Source: Kluyvera sp047971185 (GTDB lineage Bacteria; Pseudomonadota; Gammaproteobacteria; Enterobacterales; Enterobacteriaceae). Taken from it: 64,000 nt of DNA. Position 1 is the stretch's first letter. Each line of letters opens with the position of its first letter. Where the stretch lies: contig NZ_JBKDZH010000006.1 of assembly GCF_047971185.1 (NCBI RefSeq), forward strand, positions 1-64,000. Direction: 5' to 3'. The notes under the pieces were generated by a model. That model had not been told where the DNA came from. It did not search any database and worked only from the letters and a program-made list of their open reading frames with translations. Made by a program: the position numbers and the translations under genes. Below, piece after piece: positions 45,338 through 53,369 of this stretch.

Positions 45338-45718
45338 ATGGTGCTAAACCGCATTCAGCTTCGCCGGTTTGCATTAAGCCTGAGCATCATGCTGATGTTA
45401 TGCATGTTGCTCTGGGCATGGGCCGCGCTGCAGCGTGAAGAGTCCACGCTCGCGATTCGCCCCATTAACCAGGCCAACATGCCCGATGGTTTCTCCGTCT
45501 CACACCACCTGGATGCCAACGGTATTCGCTTTAAAAGTATCACCCCGCAAAATGACTCGCTGCTGATTACCTTCGAATCCAGCGAGCAAAGCGCGGCGGC
45601 CAAGCGCGTGCTCGATAGTACCCTGCCTCATGTCTACGTTGTTTCCCTACAGGATGAAGATAACGACCCGGCGAGCTGGCTGTCGCTGCTGCGTGATACC
45701 TCACACCGGTTTGGCTAA
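45338..45718 (+). CDS. mzrA: EnvZ modulator MzrA
   Basis: A 126-residue protein with one N-terminal membrane anchor (about residues 10-30) and a periplasmic domain. In E. coli MzrA contacts the EnvZ sensor kinase and links Cpx stress to the OmpR regulon. It follows yqjA by 2 bp. Confidence 0.92.
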   Translation: MVLNRIQLRRFALSLSIMLMLCMLLWAWAALQREESTLAIRPINQANMPDGFSVSHHLDANGIRFKSITPQNDSLLITFESSEQSAAAKRVLDSTLPHVYVVSLQDEDNDPASWLSLLRDTSHRFG

Positions 45719-45862
45719 AACTTCCAGGAATCTGAATAATTTCACTTACTTTGGTGATTTCGTCTTTTACTTACTATGCTTACTAATGTGGGTGCCGTCT
45801 CGGTACCCACCTACTGGGAAACGTACATTCCAGATGTACTATGCAAAATGGAAGATTCATAC

Positions 45863-46231
45863 ATGAAATACCGCATCGTACTTGCGCTCACTCTCGCGAC
45901 TCTTAGCGCGAGCGCGGCAGCAACATCACTCTGCCAGGAAAAAGAGCAGGACATTCAGCGTGAGATTGGCTATGCCGAAAAGCATAACAATCAGAACCGT
46001 ATCAACGGTCTGAAAAAGGCGCTGAGCGAGGTTAAAGCCAACTGCACTGATAGCAAGCTTCGCGCCGATCATCAGGAAAAGATTGCCGAGCAGAAGGATG
46101 AAATTCGCGAGCGCGAACAGGATCTGCGAGAAGCAAAGCAGAAAGGCGATGCGGACAAGGTGGCGAAACGCGAGCATAAGCTGCAGGAAGCCAAAAGTGA
46201 ACTTAACGCGCTGGAATCACGTGCGTATTGA
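45863..46231 (+). CDS. yqjC: YqjC, periplasmic DUF1090 protein
   Basis: The start at 45863 gives a clean signal peptide (MKYRIVLALTLATLSASAAA) and 122 residues; an earlier in-frame ATG adds a stretch without family similarity. The mature part is highly charged and helical (coiled-coil-like, CQEKEQDIQREIGYAEKHN...), with two Cys. The function is unknown. In E. coli it heads the yqjCDEK stress-related cluster. Confidence 0.92.
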   Translation: MKYRIVLALTLATLSASAAATSLCQEKEQDIQREIGYAEKHNNQNRINGLKKALSEVKANCTDSKLRADHQEKIAEQKDEIREREQDLREAKQKGDADKVAKREHKLQEAKSELNALESRAY

Positions 46232-46260
46232 GTGAGTGGAACCCCTACAGGAGAGAGACG

Positions 46261-46566
46261 ATGGCTAAAGATTCAACCTCAGATCAGTTACGTGCAGAGC
46301 TGAAAGCCCTGTCAGATACCCTGGAAGAAGTGCTGAATGCTTCCACCGATAAATCGAAAGAAGAGCTGAGCAAGCTGCGCAGCAAAGCGGAAAGCGCGCT
46401 CAAAGAGAGCCGTGACCGCTTAGGGGAAACGGGCGACGCGATTGCGAAGCAAACCCGCGAAGCCGCCGCGAAAGCCGATGGCTACGTGCGTGAAAACCCG
46501 TGGACCGGCGTCGGCATTGGTGCCGCCGTTGGCCTGGTGCTGGGCGTACTGCTGACGCGCCGTTAA
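46261..46566 (+). CDS. yqjD: YqjD, ribosome-associated inner-membrane protein
   Basis: A 101-residue DUF883 (ElaB/YqjD/YgaM) protein. It has a charged helical N-terminal part and a C-terminal membrane anchor containing the family motif RENPWTGVGIGAAVGLVLG. In E. coli it binds ribosomes at the membrane in stationary phase and is RpoS-dependent. AGGAG precedes the ATG. It is the third-last gene of the yqjCDEK group. Confidence 0.95.
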   Translation: MAKDSTSDQLRAELKALSDTLEEVLNASTDKSKEELSKLRSKAESALKESRDRLGETGDAIAKQTREAAAKADGYVRENPWTGVGIGAAVGLVLGVLLTRR

Positions 46567-46568
46567 GC

Positions 46569-46967
46569 ATGCGTGATTCTCAACACGCGCAGGGTCCCGG
46601 GAAAAACGTGCTCGGCATCGGCCAGCGCATTATCACCCTGCTGGTGCAGATGGTGGAAACACGGCTCCGTCTGGTAGTCGTTGAGCTGGAAGAGGAGAAG
46701 GCAAACCTCATCCAGCTGCTGTTAATGGCAGGGTTAACCCTGCTGTTTACCGCTTTCGGTCTGATGAGCCTGCTGGTGCTGATTATGTGGGCGGTCGATC
46801 CGCAGTACCGTTTACACGTGATGATCGCCACTACCGTCACGCTGCTGTTGCTTGCGTTGATTGGCGGTATCTGGACCGTTCACAAGGCCCGTCAGACCAC
46901 GCTGCTGCGCCATACCCGTCACGAACTGGCCAACGACCGTGCCCTGCTTGAGGACGACGAGCCATGA
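46569..46967 (+). CDS. yqjE: YqjE, phage holin superfamily III-like membrane protein
   Basis: A 132-residue inner-membrane protein with two hydrophobic segments (LIQLLLMAGLTLLFTAFGLM and a second near residue 90). It is often annotated as a putative holin-like or DUF1469 protein. It starts 2 bp after yqjD and overlaps yqjK by ATGA. The function is unknown. Confidence 0.92.
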   Translation: MRDSQHAQGPGKNVLGIGQRIITLLVQMVETRLRLVVVELEEEKANLIQLLLMAGLTLLFTAFGLMSLLVLIMWAVDPQYRLHVMIATTVTLLLLALIGGIWTVHKARQTTLLRHTRHELANDRALLEDDEP

Positions 46968-47245
46968 GCCCGCGTCAGGAACGTGAGCAGCGCAAAGCGT
47001 TTCTGCTGCGCCAGATCCAGCAGCAACGGCTGGATCTGAGCGCCGGACGCCGCGACTGGCTGGATGCCACGCAGGTTTACGATCGCGGCTGGAGCCGTCT
47101 CGTGAGCCTGCGGTCGTGGGTGATGGTCGCCAGCAGCGCCATGGCCGTAGTGTCGCTGCGCCATCCGCGCTTTCTGGTGCGCTGGGCGCGACGCGGCATC
47201 GGTGCCTGGACCACCTGGCGAATGGTTAAAAATCTGCTGCGTTAA
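46964..47245 (+). CDS. yqjK: YqjK-like protein
   Basis: A 93-residue basic protein with a weakly hydrophobic middle (WVMVASSAMAVVSL). Its function is unknown, and it is always found after yqjE in enterobacteria. The ATG lies inside the yqjE stop. Confidence 0.92.
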   Translation: MSPRQEREQRKAFLLRQIQQQRLDLSAGRRDWLDATQVYDRGWSRLVSLRSWVMVASSAMAVVSLRHPRFLVRWARRGIGAWTTWRMVKNLLR

Positions 47246-47261
47246 GCGGGTGGATACGCAT

Positions 47262-47906
47262 TCAGCGCCGCATTTCAGCAAGCTGTTCCATAGACAGCCC
47301 GGTGGTCTGCGCGACGGTTTTCAGCGCAACCCCGTGGCTGATTAAGGCCTGGGCAATTTTTAGCGTCGCCTGCTTTTCGCCTTCATTTCGGCCTTCATTT
47401 CGGCCTTCGATCATACCTTCATCATGCTGTATTTCAGCCCACTCCATCAGCGTCAGTTTCTTCTTCATCATCCTCTCCTCATGTTGCGTCATTCCGCTCG
47501 CAAGCTGCCGAAAAAACGTGACGGGGTGCTCTGTTCTCCCCGTCTGCGCCAGATAGTGGATCAGCGCGCGAAACTGGCTATCGGTGGTGTAGCCGGCGCG
47601 TAACAGCCGGATCAGGCTGTCGGTCATCTCCATCAAATCGCGCCGCCGAATGTTTTTCTGCAAAAATTCCAGCAGCGCCACGCGACGATGGCTCATGATT
47701 TCGTCATCGGAAAGCACCGTAAGGTCAACCAACGGCAGCGCGCCATCATAGAGTACCCGCGCAACCTCGGGTTCCGCAAACACATCCAGCCAGCGCATAG
47801 AGAACGGATACGGACTTTTTTCACCGTGGTAGAACAACATAGGGATCACCAGCGGGCAAAGCGCACTTCTGCGTCGACGCTCGTAAAAAATCCCACTGCC
47901 ATACAT
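47262..47906 (-). pseudogene. Rpn-family recombination-promoting nuclease, N-terminally truncated
   Basis: The 214-residue frame matches the C-terminal two thirds of Rpn (YhgA/PD-(D/E)XK transposase-like) proteins: LCPLVIPMLFYHGEKSPYPFSMRWLD, DDEIMSHRRVALLEFLQKNIRRRDLM and the Glu-rich tail MIEGRNEGRNEGEKQATLKIA. Full proteins are about 300 residues and begin with the nuclease core (DAVFK...; a D-E-Q/K active site), which is missing here; the sequence upstream of 47906 has no Rpn similarity. A 12-bp tandem repeat at 47381-47404 encodes the doubled EGRN. It interrupts the usual yqjK-yqjF adjacency and is probably an inactive remnant. Confidence 0.75.
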
Positions 47907-48065
47907 CGTTGCTCAGATTCTTTGAAGAAGTTCAACAGTTTTCCTTGCTAACAATTGCCATACGTCGCAGTTATATTTCTCTCCATCGACAGCAGCTACG
48001 CGCTATCGACGTGTAAATGCTCAATAAATTGGTTTAACTACCCGCAAGGTTCTCTGGAGAGAAAG

Positions 48066-48458
48066 ATGAAAAAATTAGAAGATATCGGTTTCCTGGTCGC
48101 TCGTATTCTGATGCCAATCCTGTTTATCACGGCTGGCTGGGGCAAAATCACCGGGTATGCGGGTACACAACAATACATGGAAGCGATGGGCGTCCCAGGG
48201 TTCCTGCTGCCGCTGACCATCCTGCTTGAGTTTGGCGGCGGTCTGGCAATCCTGTTCGGTTTCCTGACCCGCACCACCGCGCTGTTCACCGCAGGCTTCA
48301 CCCTGCTGACCGCCTTCATCTTCCACAGCAACTTTGCTGAAGGCATGAACTCGCTGATGTTTATGAAAAACCTGACTATCGCTGGCGGCTACCTGCTGCT
48401 GGGCATCACCGGTCCGGGCGCATTCAGCATCGACCGCGTACTGAATAAAAAGTGGTAA
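48066..48458 (+). CDS. yqjF: DoxX-family membrane protein YqjF
   Basis: A 130-residue four-helix DoxX/SURF4-like inner-membrane protein (RILMPILFITAGWGKITGYAGT; LLEFGGGLAILFGF). The start at 48066 follows GGAGAG. In E. coli yqjF is linked to sensing or detoxifying aromatic breakdown products and responds to YhaJ; here yhaJ lies 2 kb downstream. It is followed by a terminator and yqjG. Confidence 0.93.
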   Translation: MKKLEDIGFLVARILMPILFITAGWGKITGYAGTQQYMEAMGVPGFLLPLTILLEFGGGLAILFGFLTRTTALFTAGFTLLTAFIFHSNFAEGMNSLMFMKNLTIAGGYLLLGITGPGAFSIDRVLNKKW

Positions 48459-48480
48459 GCGCACTATACTGAGTGAACGA

Positions 48481-48508
48481 AAAGCGAGGAGACATCTCCT
48501 CGCTTTTG
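48481..48508 (+). terminator. yqjF terminator
   Basis: A perfect 12-bp stem AAAAGCGAGGAG / CTCCTCGCTTTT with a 4-base loop and flanking A and T runs. Confidence 0.85.
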
Positions 48509-48530
48509 CTATCTGAAGAAGGAGAACATG

Positions 48531-49517
48531 ATGGGACAATTAATCGACGGCGTCTGGCAGGATACCTGGTATGACACCAAATCCACCGGCGGACGTTTCC
48601 AGCGTTCAGTCTCCGCCTTTCGCAACTGGCTGACCGCCGACGGCGAACCGGGCCCGAGCGGCAGCGGCGGCTTTGCGGCCGAAAAAGAGCGTTATCACCT
48701 GTACGTCTCTCTCGCCTGTCCGTGGGCGCACCGCACGCTGATCCTACGGAAGCTAAAAGGGCTGGAGCCGTTTATCTCGGTTTCGGTAGTGAATCCGCTG
48801 ATGCTGGAAAACGGCTGGACCTTCGATGCCGATTTCCCGGCGGCCACCGGCGATACGCTCTACCAGCATCAGTTTCTGTACCAGCTCTACCAGCACGCCG
48901 ATCCGACCTATTCCGGTCGCGTCACCGTTCCGGTGCTGTGGGATAAGAAAAATCAGACCATCGTCAGCAATGAATCCGCTGAAATCATCCGCATGTTTAA
49001 CACGGCGTTCGATGCGCTCGGCGCGAAGGCGGGCGACTACTATCCGCCCGCGCTGCGCGAGCAGATCGATGAGCTGAACGGCTGGATCTACGACACCGTG
49101 AACAACGGCGTCTATAAAGCCGGTTTTGCCACCAGCCAGGCGGCCTATGACGAGGCCGTAGAAAAAGTTTTTGTCTCGCTCGATCGCCTGGAGAAAATTC
49201 TCGGCCAGCAGCGCTACCTGACCGGCAATCAGCTGACCGAGGCCGATATTCGCCTGTGGACCACGCTGATTCGCTTCGATCCGGTGTACGTCACCCACTT
49301 CAAGTGCGACAAGCACCGCATCAGCGACTATCTGAATCTGCACGGCTTCCTGCGCGATATTTATCAGCTGCCGGGTATAGCAGAAACCGTTGATTTTGCT
49401 CACATCCGTAACCACTACTTCCGCAGCCACAAAACCATTAACCCGACCGGTATTATCTCGGTAGGCCCGTGGCAGGACCTCGACGAACCGCACGGCCGCG
49501 ACGTTCGTTTCCGCTAA
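48531..49517 (+). CDS. yqjG: Glutathionyl-hydroquinone reductase YqjG
   Basis: A Xi-class glutathione transferase of 328 residues that removes glutathione from glutathionyl-hydroquinones. The catalytic Cys is in SLACPWAHR (near residue 63), and the GSH-binding VPVLWDKKNQTIVSNESAEI and C-terminal family motif (NHYFRSHKTINPTGIISVGP) are present. Two ATGs are adjacent; the second (48531) gives the better distance to AGGAG and the E. coli N-terminus MGQLIDGVW. Confidence 0.95.
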   Translation: MGQLIDGVWQDTWYDTKSTGGRFQRSVSAFRNWLTADGEPGPSGSGGFAAEKERYHLYVSLACPWAHRTLILRKLKGLEPFISVSVVNPLMLENGWTFDADFPAATGDTLYQHQFLYQLYQHADPTYSGRVTVPVLWDKKNQTIVSNESAEIIRMFNTAFDALGAKAGDYYPPALREQIDELNGWIYDTVNNGVYKAGFATSQAAYDEAVEKVFVSLDRLEKILGQQRYLTGNQLTEADIRLWTTLIRFDPVYVTHFKCDKHRISDYLNLHGFLRDIYQLPGIAETVDFAHIRNHYFRSHKTINPTGIISVGPWQDLDEPHGRDVRFR

Positions 49518-49523
49518 GCCTTC

Positions 49524-49550
49524 AGGGTGCCGTCCTCCGGCACCCTAATT
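49524..49550 (+). terminator. yqjG terminator
   Basis: Stem AGGGTGCCG / CGGCACCCT with a 5-base loop, then AATTTATT. Confidence 0.75.
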
Positions 49551-49647
49551 TATTCACCCAATCAATATTTACCACGTTTTCATTCACGACTATCCTTAGC
49601 TTGATCGCTTTAAAAACAAGTGATTAATGGTCAACTGAGGCAAGAAA

Positions 49648-50013
49648 ATGGATTGGTATCTCAAGGTTCTACGTAATTATATTGGGTTCGGCGGCCGCGC
49701 CCGTCGTAAAGAGTACTGGATGTTCGTGCTGGTGAACGTCATTTTGACGCTCGTGCTGGGCGTGGTGGATAAGATACTCGGCTGGCAGCGTGCCGGCGGC
49801 GAAGGGATCCTCACCACCATTTACGGTATCCTGGTGTTCCTGCCGTGGTGGGCGGTGCAGTTCCGTCGTCTGCATGACACCGATCGCTCGGCGTGGTGGC
49901 TGTTGCTGCTGATTATCCCGGTGATCGGCTGGATCGTCATTTTGATCTTTAACTGCCAGAACGGTACGCCTGGCGATAACCGTTTTGGGCCGGATCCGAA
50001 ACGTCTTTCCTGA
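49648..50013 (+). CDS. yhaH: YhaH, DUF805 inner-membrane protein
   Basis: A 121-residue DUF805 protein with three or four membrane segments (RARRKEYWMFVLVNVILTLVLG; FLPWWAVQFRRLHDTDRSAWWLLL; tail GDNRFGPDP). The function is unknown. It is a single gene; in E. coli a paralogue yhaI follows, which is absent here, where a REP element and yhaJ come next. Confidence 0.92.
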   Translation: MDWYLKVLRNYIGFGGRARRKEYWMFVLVNVILTLVLGVVDKILGWQRAGGEGILTTIYGILVFLPWWAVQFRRLHDTDRSAWWLLLLIIPVIGWIVILIFNCQNGTPGDNRFGPDPKRLS

Positions 50014-50028
50014 TCCCCGCCAGGCATA

Positions 50029-50122
50029 ATACGGGCTTTGTAGGCCTGATAAGCGCAGCGCCATCAGGCTATTCGGCATCGATCGCCGGATGGCGGCGTA
50101 AACGCCTTATCCGGCCTACAAC
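50029..50122. repeat. REP elements between yhaH and yhaJ
   Basis: A degenerate unit (GGCCTGATAAGCGCAGCGCC...CAGGC, near 50043-50072) is followed by a near-consensus unit GCCGGATGGCGGCGTAAACG...CCTTATCCGGCCTAC (50084-50120). It lies between convergent genes. Confidence 0.85.
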
Positions 50123-50123
50123 G

Positions 50124-51020
50124 CTATTTCGCGGTGAGCAGCTTTTGGATCTCGCGCAGACACCAGGACTTGGCTTCGCCCATGCTGTCACGGCGCCAGG
50201 CCATAATGATGTCAATCTCGCTGGTGTACTCCGGGCTGACGACCCGCAGACGCCCTTCGGCAATATCCTGCTCAACCAGCGGATACGGCATCGTCGCGAC
50301 GCCCAATCCGGCAAGCAACGCCTGGCGTTTTTCTTCCATTGAGGTGACCGTCAGACGCGGCTGTTTGTCCAGCAGCTGCACGGTCAGCACCGGGCGCTCG
50401 CGCGCGGTGTCGGCAATGGCTACGCCGCGATACTTCACGCGCGTCACCTCAGACAGCGGCTCGGCCTCCTGATGAATCGGGTGATCCGGCGCGGCAACGT
50501 AGACGTTCATAATCGAATAGAGCTTGCGCGAGTTAATCTCCGTGGAAGAACGGAAATGCATATCCGGCGCGATCACGATATCCGCTCGCCCCTGCTCCAG
50601 ACGCTCCCAGGCGCCCGCCAGCACTTCAGTAATAATCGACAGCTGGGTGTTCGACCTGGTCGCCAGCTTCTCCACCAGAGGAAATAGCGCCGGCGTTGGG
50701 ATCAGCGCTTCTGCGACGATGGTGAGGTGCGTTTCCCAGCCGCGCGCCAGCGCTTCGGCGTCGGTGGTCAGCTTGTCCGCCGCTTCCAGCAGTACGCGGC
50801 CGCGTTCGAGCAGCATCCGCCCAACGTTAGTGAATTTTGTTCGATGACCTGAGCGGTCAAATAACACCACGTCCAGCTCTTCTTCCAGCTTTTGCATGGT
50901 GTAGCTCAATGCCGAAGGCACGCGGCCCAGCTCATCAGCCGCGGCGGCAAAGCTGCCGCGCCGGTCAATGGCGTCCATTACTCGTAGTGCTTCCAGCGTC
51001 AGTGCTCTCTCTTTAGCCAT
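50124..51020 (-). CDS. yhaJ: LysR-family regulator YhaJ
   Basis: A 298-residue LysR protein with the N-terminal winged HTH (TLEALRVMDAIDRRGSFAAAADELGRVPSALSYTMQKLEEEL) and a substrate-binding domain. In E. coli YhaJ activates yqjF and related genes in response to aromatic nitro compounds and their products, and regulates virulence in pathogens. It is divergent from yhaK, a usual LysR target position. Confidence 0.94.
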   Translation of the reverse strand: MAKERALTLEALRVMDAIDRRGSFAAAADELGRVPSALSYTMQKLEEELDVVLFDRSGHRTKFTNVGRMLLERGRVLLEAADKLTTDAEALARGWETHLTIVAEALIPTPALFPLVEKLATRSNTQLSIITEVLAGAWERLEQGRADIVIAPDMHFRSSTEINSRKLYSIMNVYVAAPDHPIHQEAEPLSEVTRVKYRGVAIADTARERPVLTVQLLDKQPRLTVTSMEEKRQALLAGLGVATMPYPLVEQDIAEGRLRVVSPEYTSEIDIIMAWRRDSMGEAKSWCLREIQKLLTAK

Positions 51021-51124
51021 GGCGTGCTCATTCAGGAAATTTGAACATACCGGGCAGAATATCTGGCTAACAATGCAGCGTCCATACCTTTACCATTGAT
51101 TTAGTGTAAAGGAGGGTCAAGAAG

Positions 51125-51826
51125 ATGATTACCACAAGAACAGCGAAACAGTGCGGACAAGCCGACTTCGGTTGGCTGCAGGCCCGCTATACCTTCTCTT
51201 TTGGACACTACTTCGATCCGAAACTGCTGGGCTATGCGTCTCTGCGGGTGCTGAACCAGGAAGTGCTCGCCCCCGGCGCGGCCTTCCAGCCGCGAACCTA
51301 TCCGAAAGTCGATATTCTGAATCTGATTCTGGAAGGCGAAGCCGAATACCGCGACAACGAAGGCCACCACATTCAGGCCAAAGCCGGTGAAGCGCTGCTG
51401 ATCGCCACCCAGCCGGGCGTGAGCTATAGCGAACATAATCTGAGTAAAGAGAAGTCATTAACCCGGATACAAATCTGGCTCGACGCCTGCCCGGAACGCG
51501 AGAATCCACGCGTGCAGAAACTGACGCTGGAGGATGCCGCGCACCAGCTGCTGGCCTCGCCGGACGGCAGCCAGCACAGTTTACAGCTGCGTCAGCAGGT
51601 ATGGCTGCACCATATTGAGCTGGCGAAAGGCGAGCGGGTGAATTTGCAGCTGCACGGGCCGCGCGCCTATCTGCAGTCGATCCACGGTACGGTACACGCG
51701 CTGGCGCATGACGCGGAAAAACAGGCGCTCACCTGCGGCGACGGGGCTTTTATTCGTGATGAAGCCAATATCACACTCGTGGCCGATACCCCTCTGCGCG
51801 CTTTGCTGATAGATTTACCGGTGTAG
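51125..51826 (+). CDS. yhaK: Pirin-like bicupin YhaK
   Basis: A 233-residue pirin-family protein. The N-terminal cupin has the family signature (FSFGHYFDP; PRTYPKVDILNLILEGEAEYRDNEG), and the second cupin is diverged. E. coli YhaK is cytosolic and has been linked to sensing oxidative or nitrosative stress. GGAGG precedes the ATG. It shares its 104-bp upstream gap with yhaJ, which probably controls it. Confidence 0.93.
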   Translation: MITTRTAKQCGQADFGWLQARYTFSFGHYFDPKLLGYASLRVLNQEVLAPGAAFQPRTYPKVDILNLILEGEAEYRDNEGHHIQAKAGEALLIATQPGVSYSEHNLSKEKSLTRIQIWLDACPERENPRVQKLTLEDAAHQLLASPDGSQHSLQLRQQVWLHHIELAKGERVNLQLHGPRAYLQSIHGTVHALAHDAEKQALTCGDGAFIRDEANITLVADTPLRALLIDLPV

Positions 51827-51851
51827 GGTTATTCAGGATAGTGGAAGTAAA

Positions 51852-52013
51852 ATGAGTAAGAGAAACAACAGAAAGCAGCACGCGGTGAAAGCCGTTAACA
51901 CGCCTCAGCCGGTCAGCGCGCCAAAAGAGTTTGGCCTTGAAGAGATGCTGAGCGAACTGGAAGCGATCGTCGCCCAGGCAGAAAGCCGCCAGGCGGAAGA
52001 TCAGGCGGCCTGA
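51852..52013 (+). CDS. yhaL: YhaL small protein
   Basis: A 53-residue protein, basic at the N-terminus (MSKRNNRKQHAVKAV) and acidic at the C-terminus (FGLEEMLSELEAIVAQAESR), like E. coli YhaL of similar length at the same place after yhaK. A GTGGAAG site lies before the ATG. The function is unknown. Likely co-transcribed with yhaK, 25 bp apart. Confidence 0.88.
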   Translation: MSKRNNRKQHAVKAVNTPQPVSAPKEFGLEEMLSELEAIVAQAESRQAEDQAA

Positions 52014-52018
52014 GAAAA

Positions 52019-52043
52019 CGCCCCGGCCAATGACCGGGGCTGA
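52019..52043. terminator. Hairpin between yhaL and cyuA
   Basis: Stem CCCCGG / CCGGGG extended by GCC/GGC-type pairs, between convergent genes; no clear T-run, so possibly bidirectional and weak. Confidence 0.5.
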
Positions 52044-52046
52044 CGG

Positions 52047-53363
52047 TTAGCCCAGCTTGCTGGCCATGATCTGAATCACCTGCTTATCGGTTTGCTGCAT
52101 CGACTGGCAGGCTAGCGCGCAGAGGTTGGAAATCGACTGTTCGACGTCATGCGCCACAATCCCCTCATTGCCGGTTACCGCCGTTTCATCCAGCGCCATC
52201 AGCACCGCTTTCCACGCCGACGACACGCTGGTCGAGACCTTCATCGCGCAGCTGTTCGACGCGCCGTCACAGATAATCCCGCTGACATCGCCAATCATGC
52301 TGCTGATTGCCATTGAGATACTGCGGTAGCTGCCGTCAATCAGCCAGCAAATCCCGGCGGCGGCCCCCATTGATGCCGTCGTAGCGGCGCAGAGTGCAGA
52401 CAGCATCGGCAGCTGATGGTGGATATAGATCGCCGTCAGATGCGAGAGCATCAGCCCGCGCGCCATTTTTTCCTGCGAGCAGCCCAGATGTTCGGCGACC
52501 ACCACCACCGGCATAGTGGCGGCAATCCCCTGGTTACCGGAGCCCGAATTGCTCATGGCGGGCAGGCAGGCGCCGCCCATACGCGCATCCGATGCGGCCG
52601 ACGTGCGGATCATAATGTCGGACAGCAGATCCTTCGCCAGCAGGCCGCGTTCGCGCTGGCGCTGAAGCGTCGCGCCAATGTGTAGCCCATACTGCGCGCG
52701 CAGCCCCTCGTGGGAGAGCGCGCTATTAAGCAACGCCGCATCAAGGATAAAACTGATTTTTTCAAACGGTGCCTGCTCGGCGAACTCTACCACCTGCGCC
52801 AGCGTCACTCCGGCCAGCGATGCCGTCGATTCCTCTTCACCGGTGCAGCCGCCGCCGCTGGCATCAAGCAGCGTGGCGCCATTTCTCACCACTCGCGCCA
52901 CACGGGTATGACCGCCGGCGATGGTCACCGTGGCCGACTCGTCGTCGGTATACACCGTCGCACAGGCGTACAGAACCTCTTCACACGGTTCCTGAATCGA
53001 CACCGCGACCTTACCGCTCGCCAGCAGCGTTTTAGCGGCGGCGATAGACTCCACGGAGGCGCTTTTTAACACCTCCAGCCCGGCCTGCGGATCGCCCCCC
53101 AGCGCGCCAACGGCGGCGGCAATCGGTAGCCCCACCATGCCGGTCCCCGGCACGGTAACGCCCATACCGTTCTTCATCAGATTAGGCGACACCCTGGCGT
53201 CAATCCGGCGTACTCTTCCCGCCAGATGCGAGGCGGCAATCGCGCTGGCCAGCGCCAGCGACACCGGCTCGGTACAGCCCATCGCAGGCTTGACGTTTTG
53301 TTTAACCGCTTGAATCAGGGTATCCCACAGCGGATTCATCGTTACTTCAACCATCTTAACCAT
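52047..53363 (-). CDS. cyuA: L-cysteine desulfidase CyuA
   Basis: CyuA (YhaM) is the 4Fe-4S enzyme that degrades L-cysteine to pyruvate, sulfide and ammonia, mainly under anaerobic conditions. The protein is about 438 residues. Visible are GCTEPVSLALA (near residue 30, cluster Cys), TVPGTGMVGLPIAAA, EPCEEVLYA, SGGGCTGEEES, RTSAASDARMGGACLPAMSNSGSGNQGIAATMP and ICDGASNSCAMK. The start is not certain: ATG 53361 is chosen, a TTG 6 bases earlier directly abuts the cyuP stop, and later in-frame ATGs exist. It is the second gene of the cyuP-cyuA pair. Confidence 0.92.
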   Translation of the reverse strand: MVKMVEVTMNPLWDTLIQAVKQNVKPAMGCTEPVSLALASAIAASHLAGRVRRIDARVSPNLMKNGMGVTVPGTGMVGLPIAAAVGALGGDPQAGLEVLKSASVESIAAAKTLLASGKVAVSIQEPCEEVLYACATVYTDDESATVTIAGGHTRVARVVRNGATLLDASGGGCTGEEESTASLAGVTLAQVVEFAEQAPFEKISFILDAALLNSALSHEGLRAQYGLHIGATLQRQRERGLLAKDLLSDIMIRTSAASDARMGGACLPAMSNSGSGNQGIAATMPVVVVAEHLGCSQEKMARGLMLSHLTAIYIHHQLPMLSALCAATTASMGAAAGICWLIDGSYRSISMAISSMIGDVSGIICDGASNSCAMKVSTSVSSAWKAVLMALDETAVTGNEGIVAHDVEQSISNLCALACQSMQQTDKQVIQIMASKLG

Positions 53364-53369
53364 CCACAA

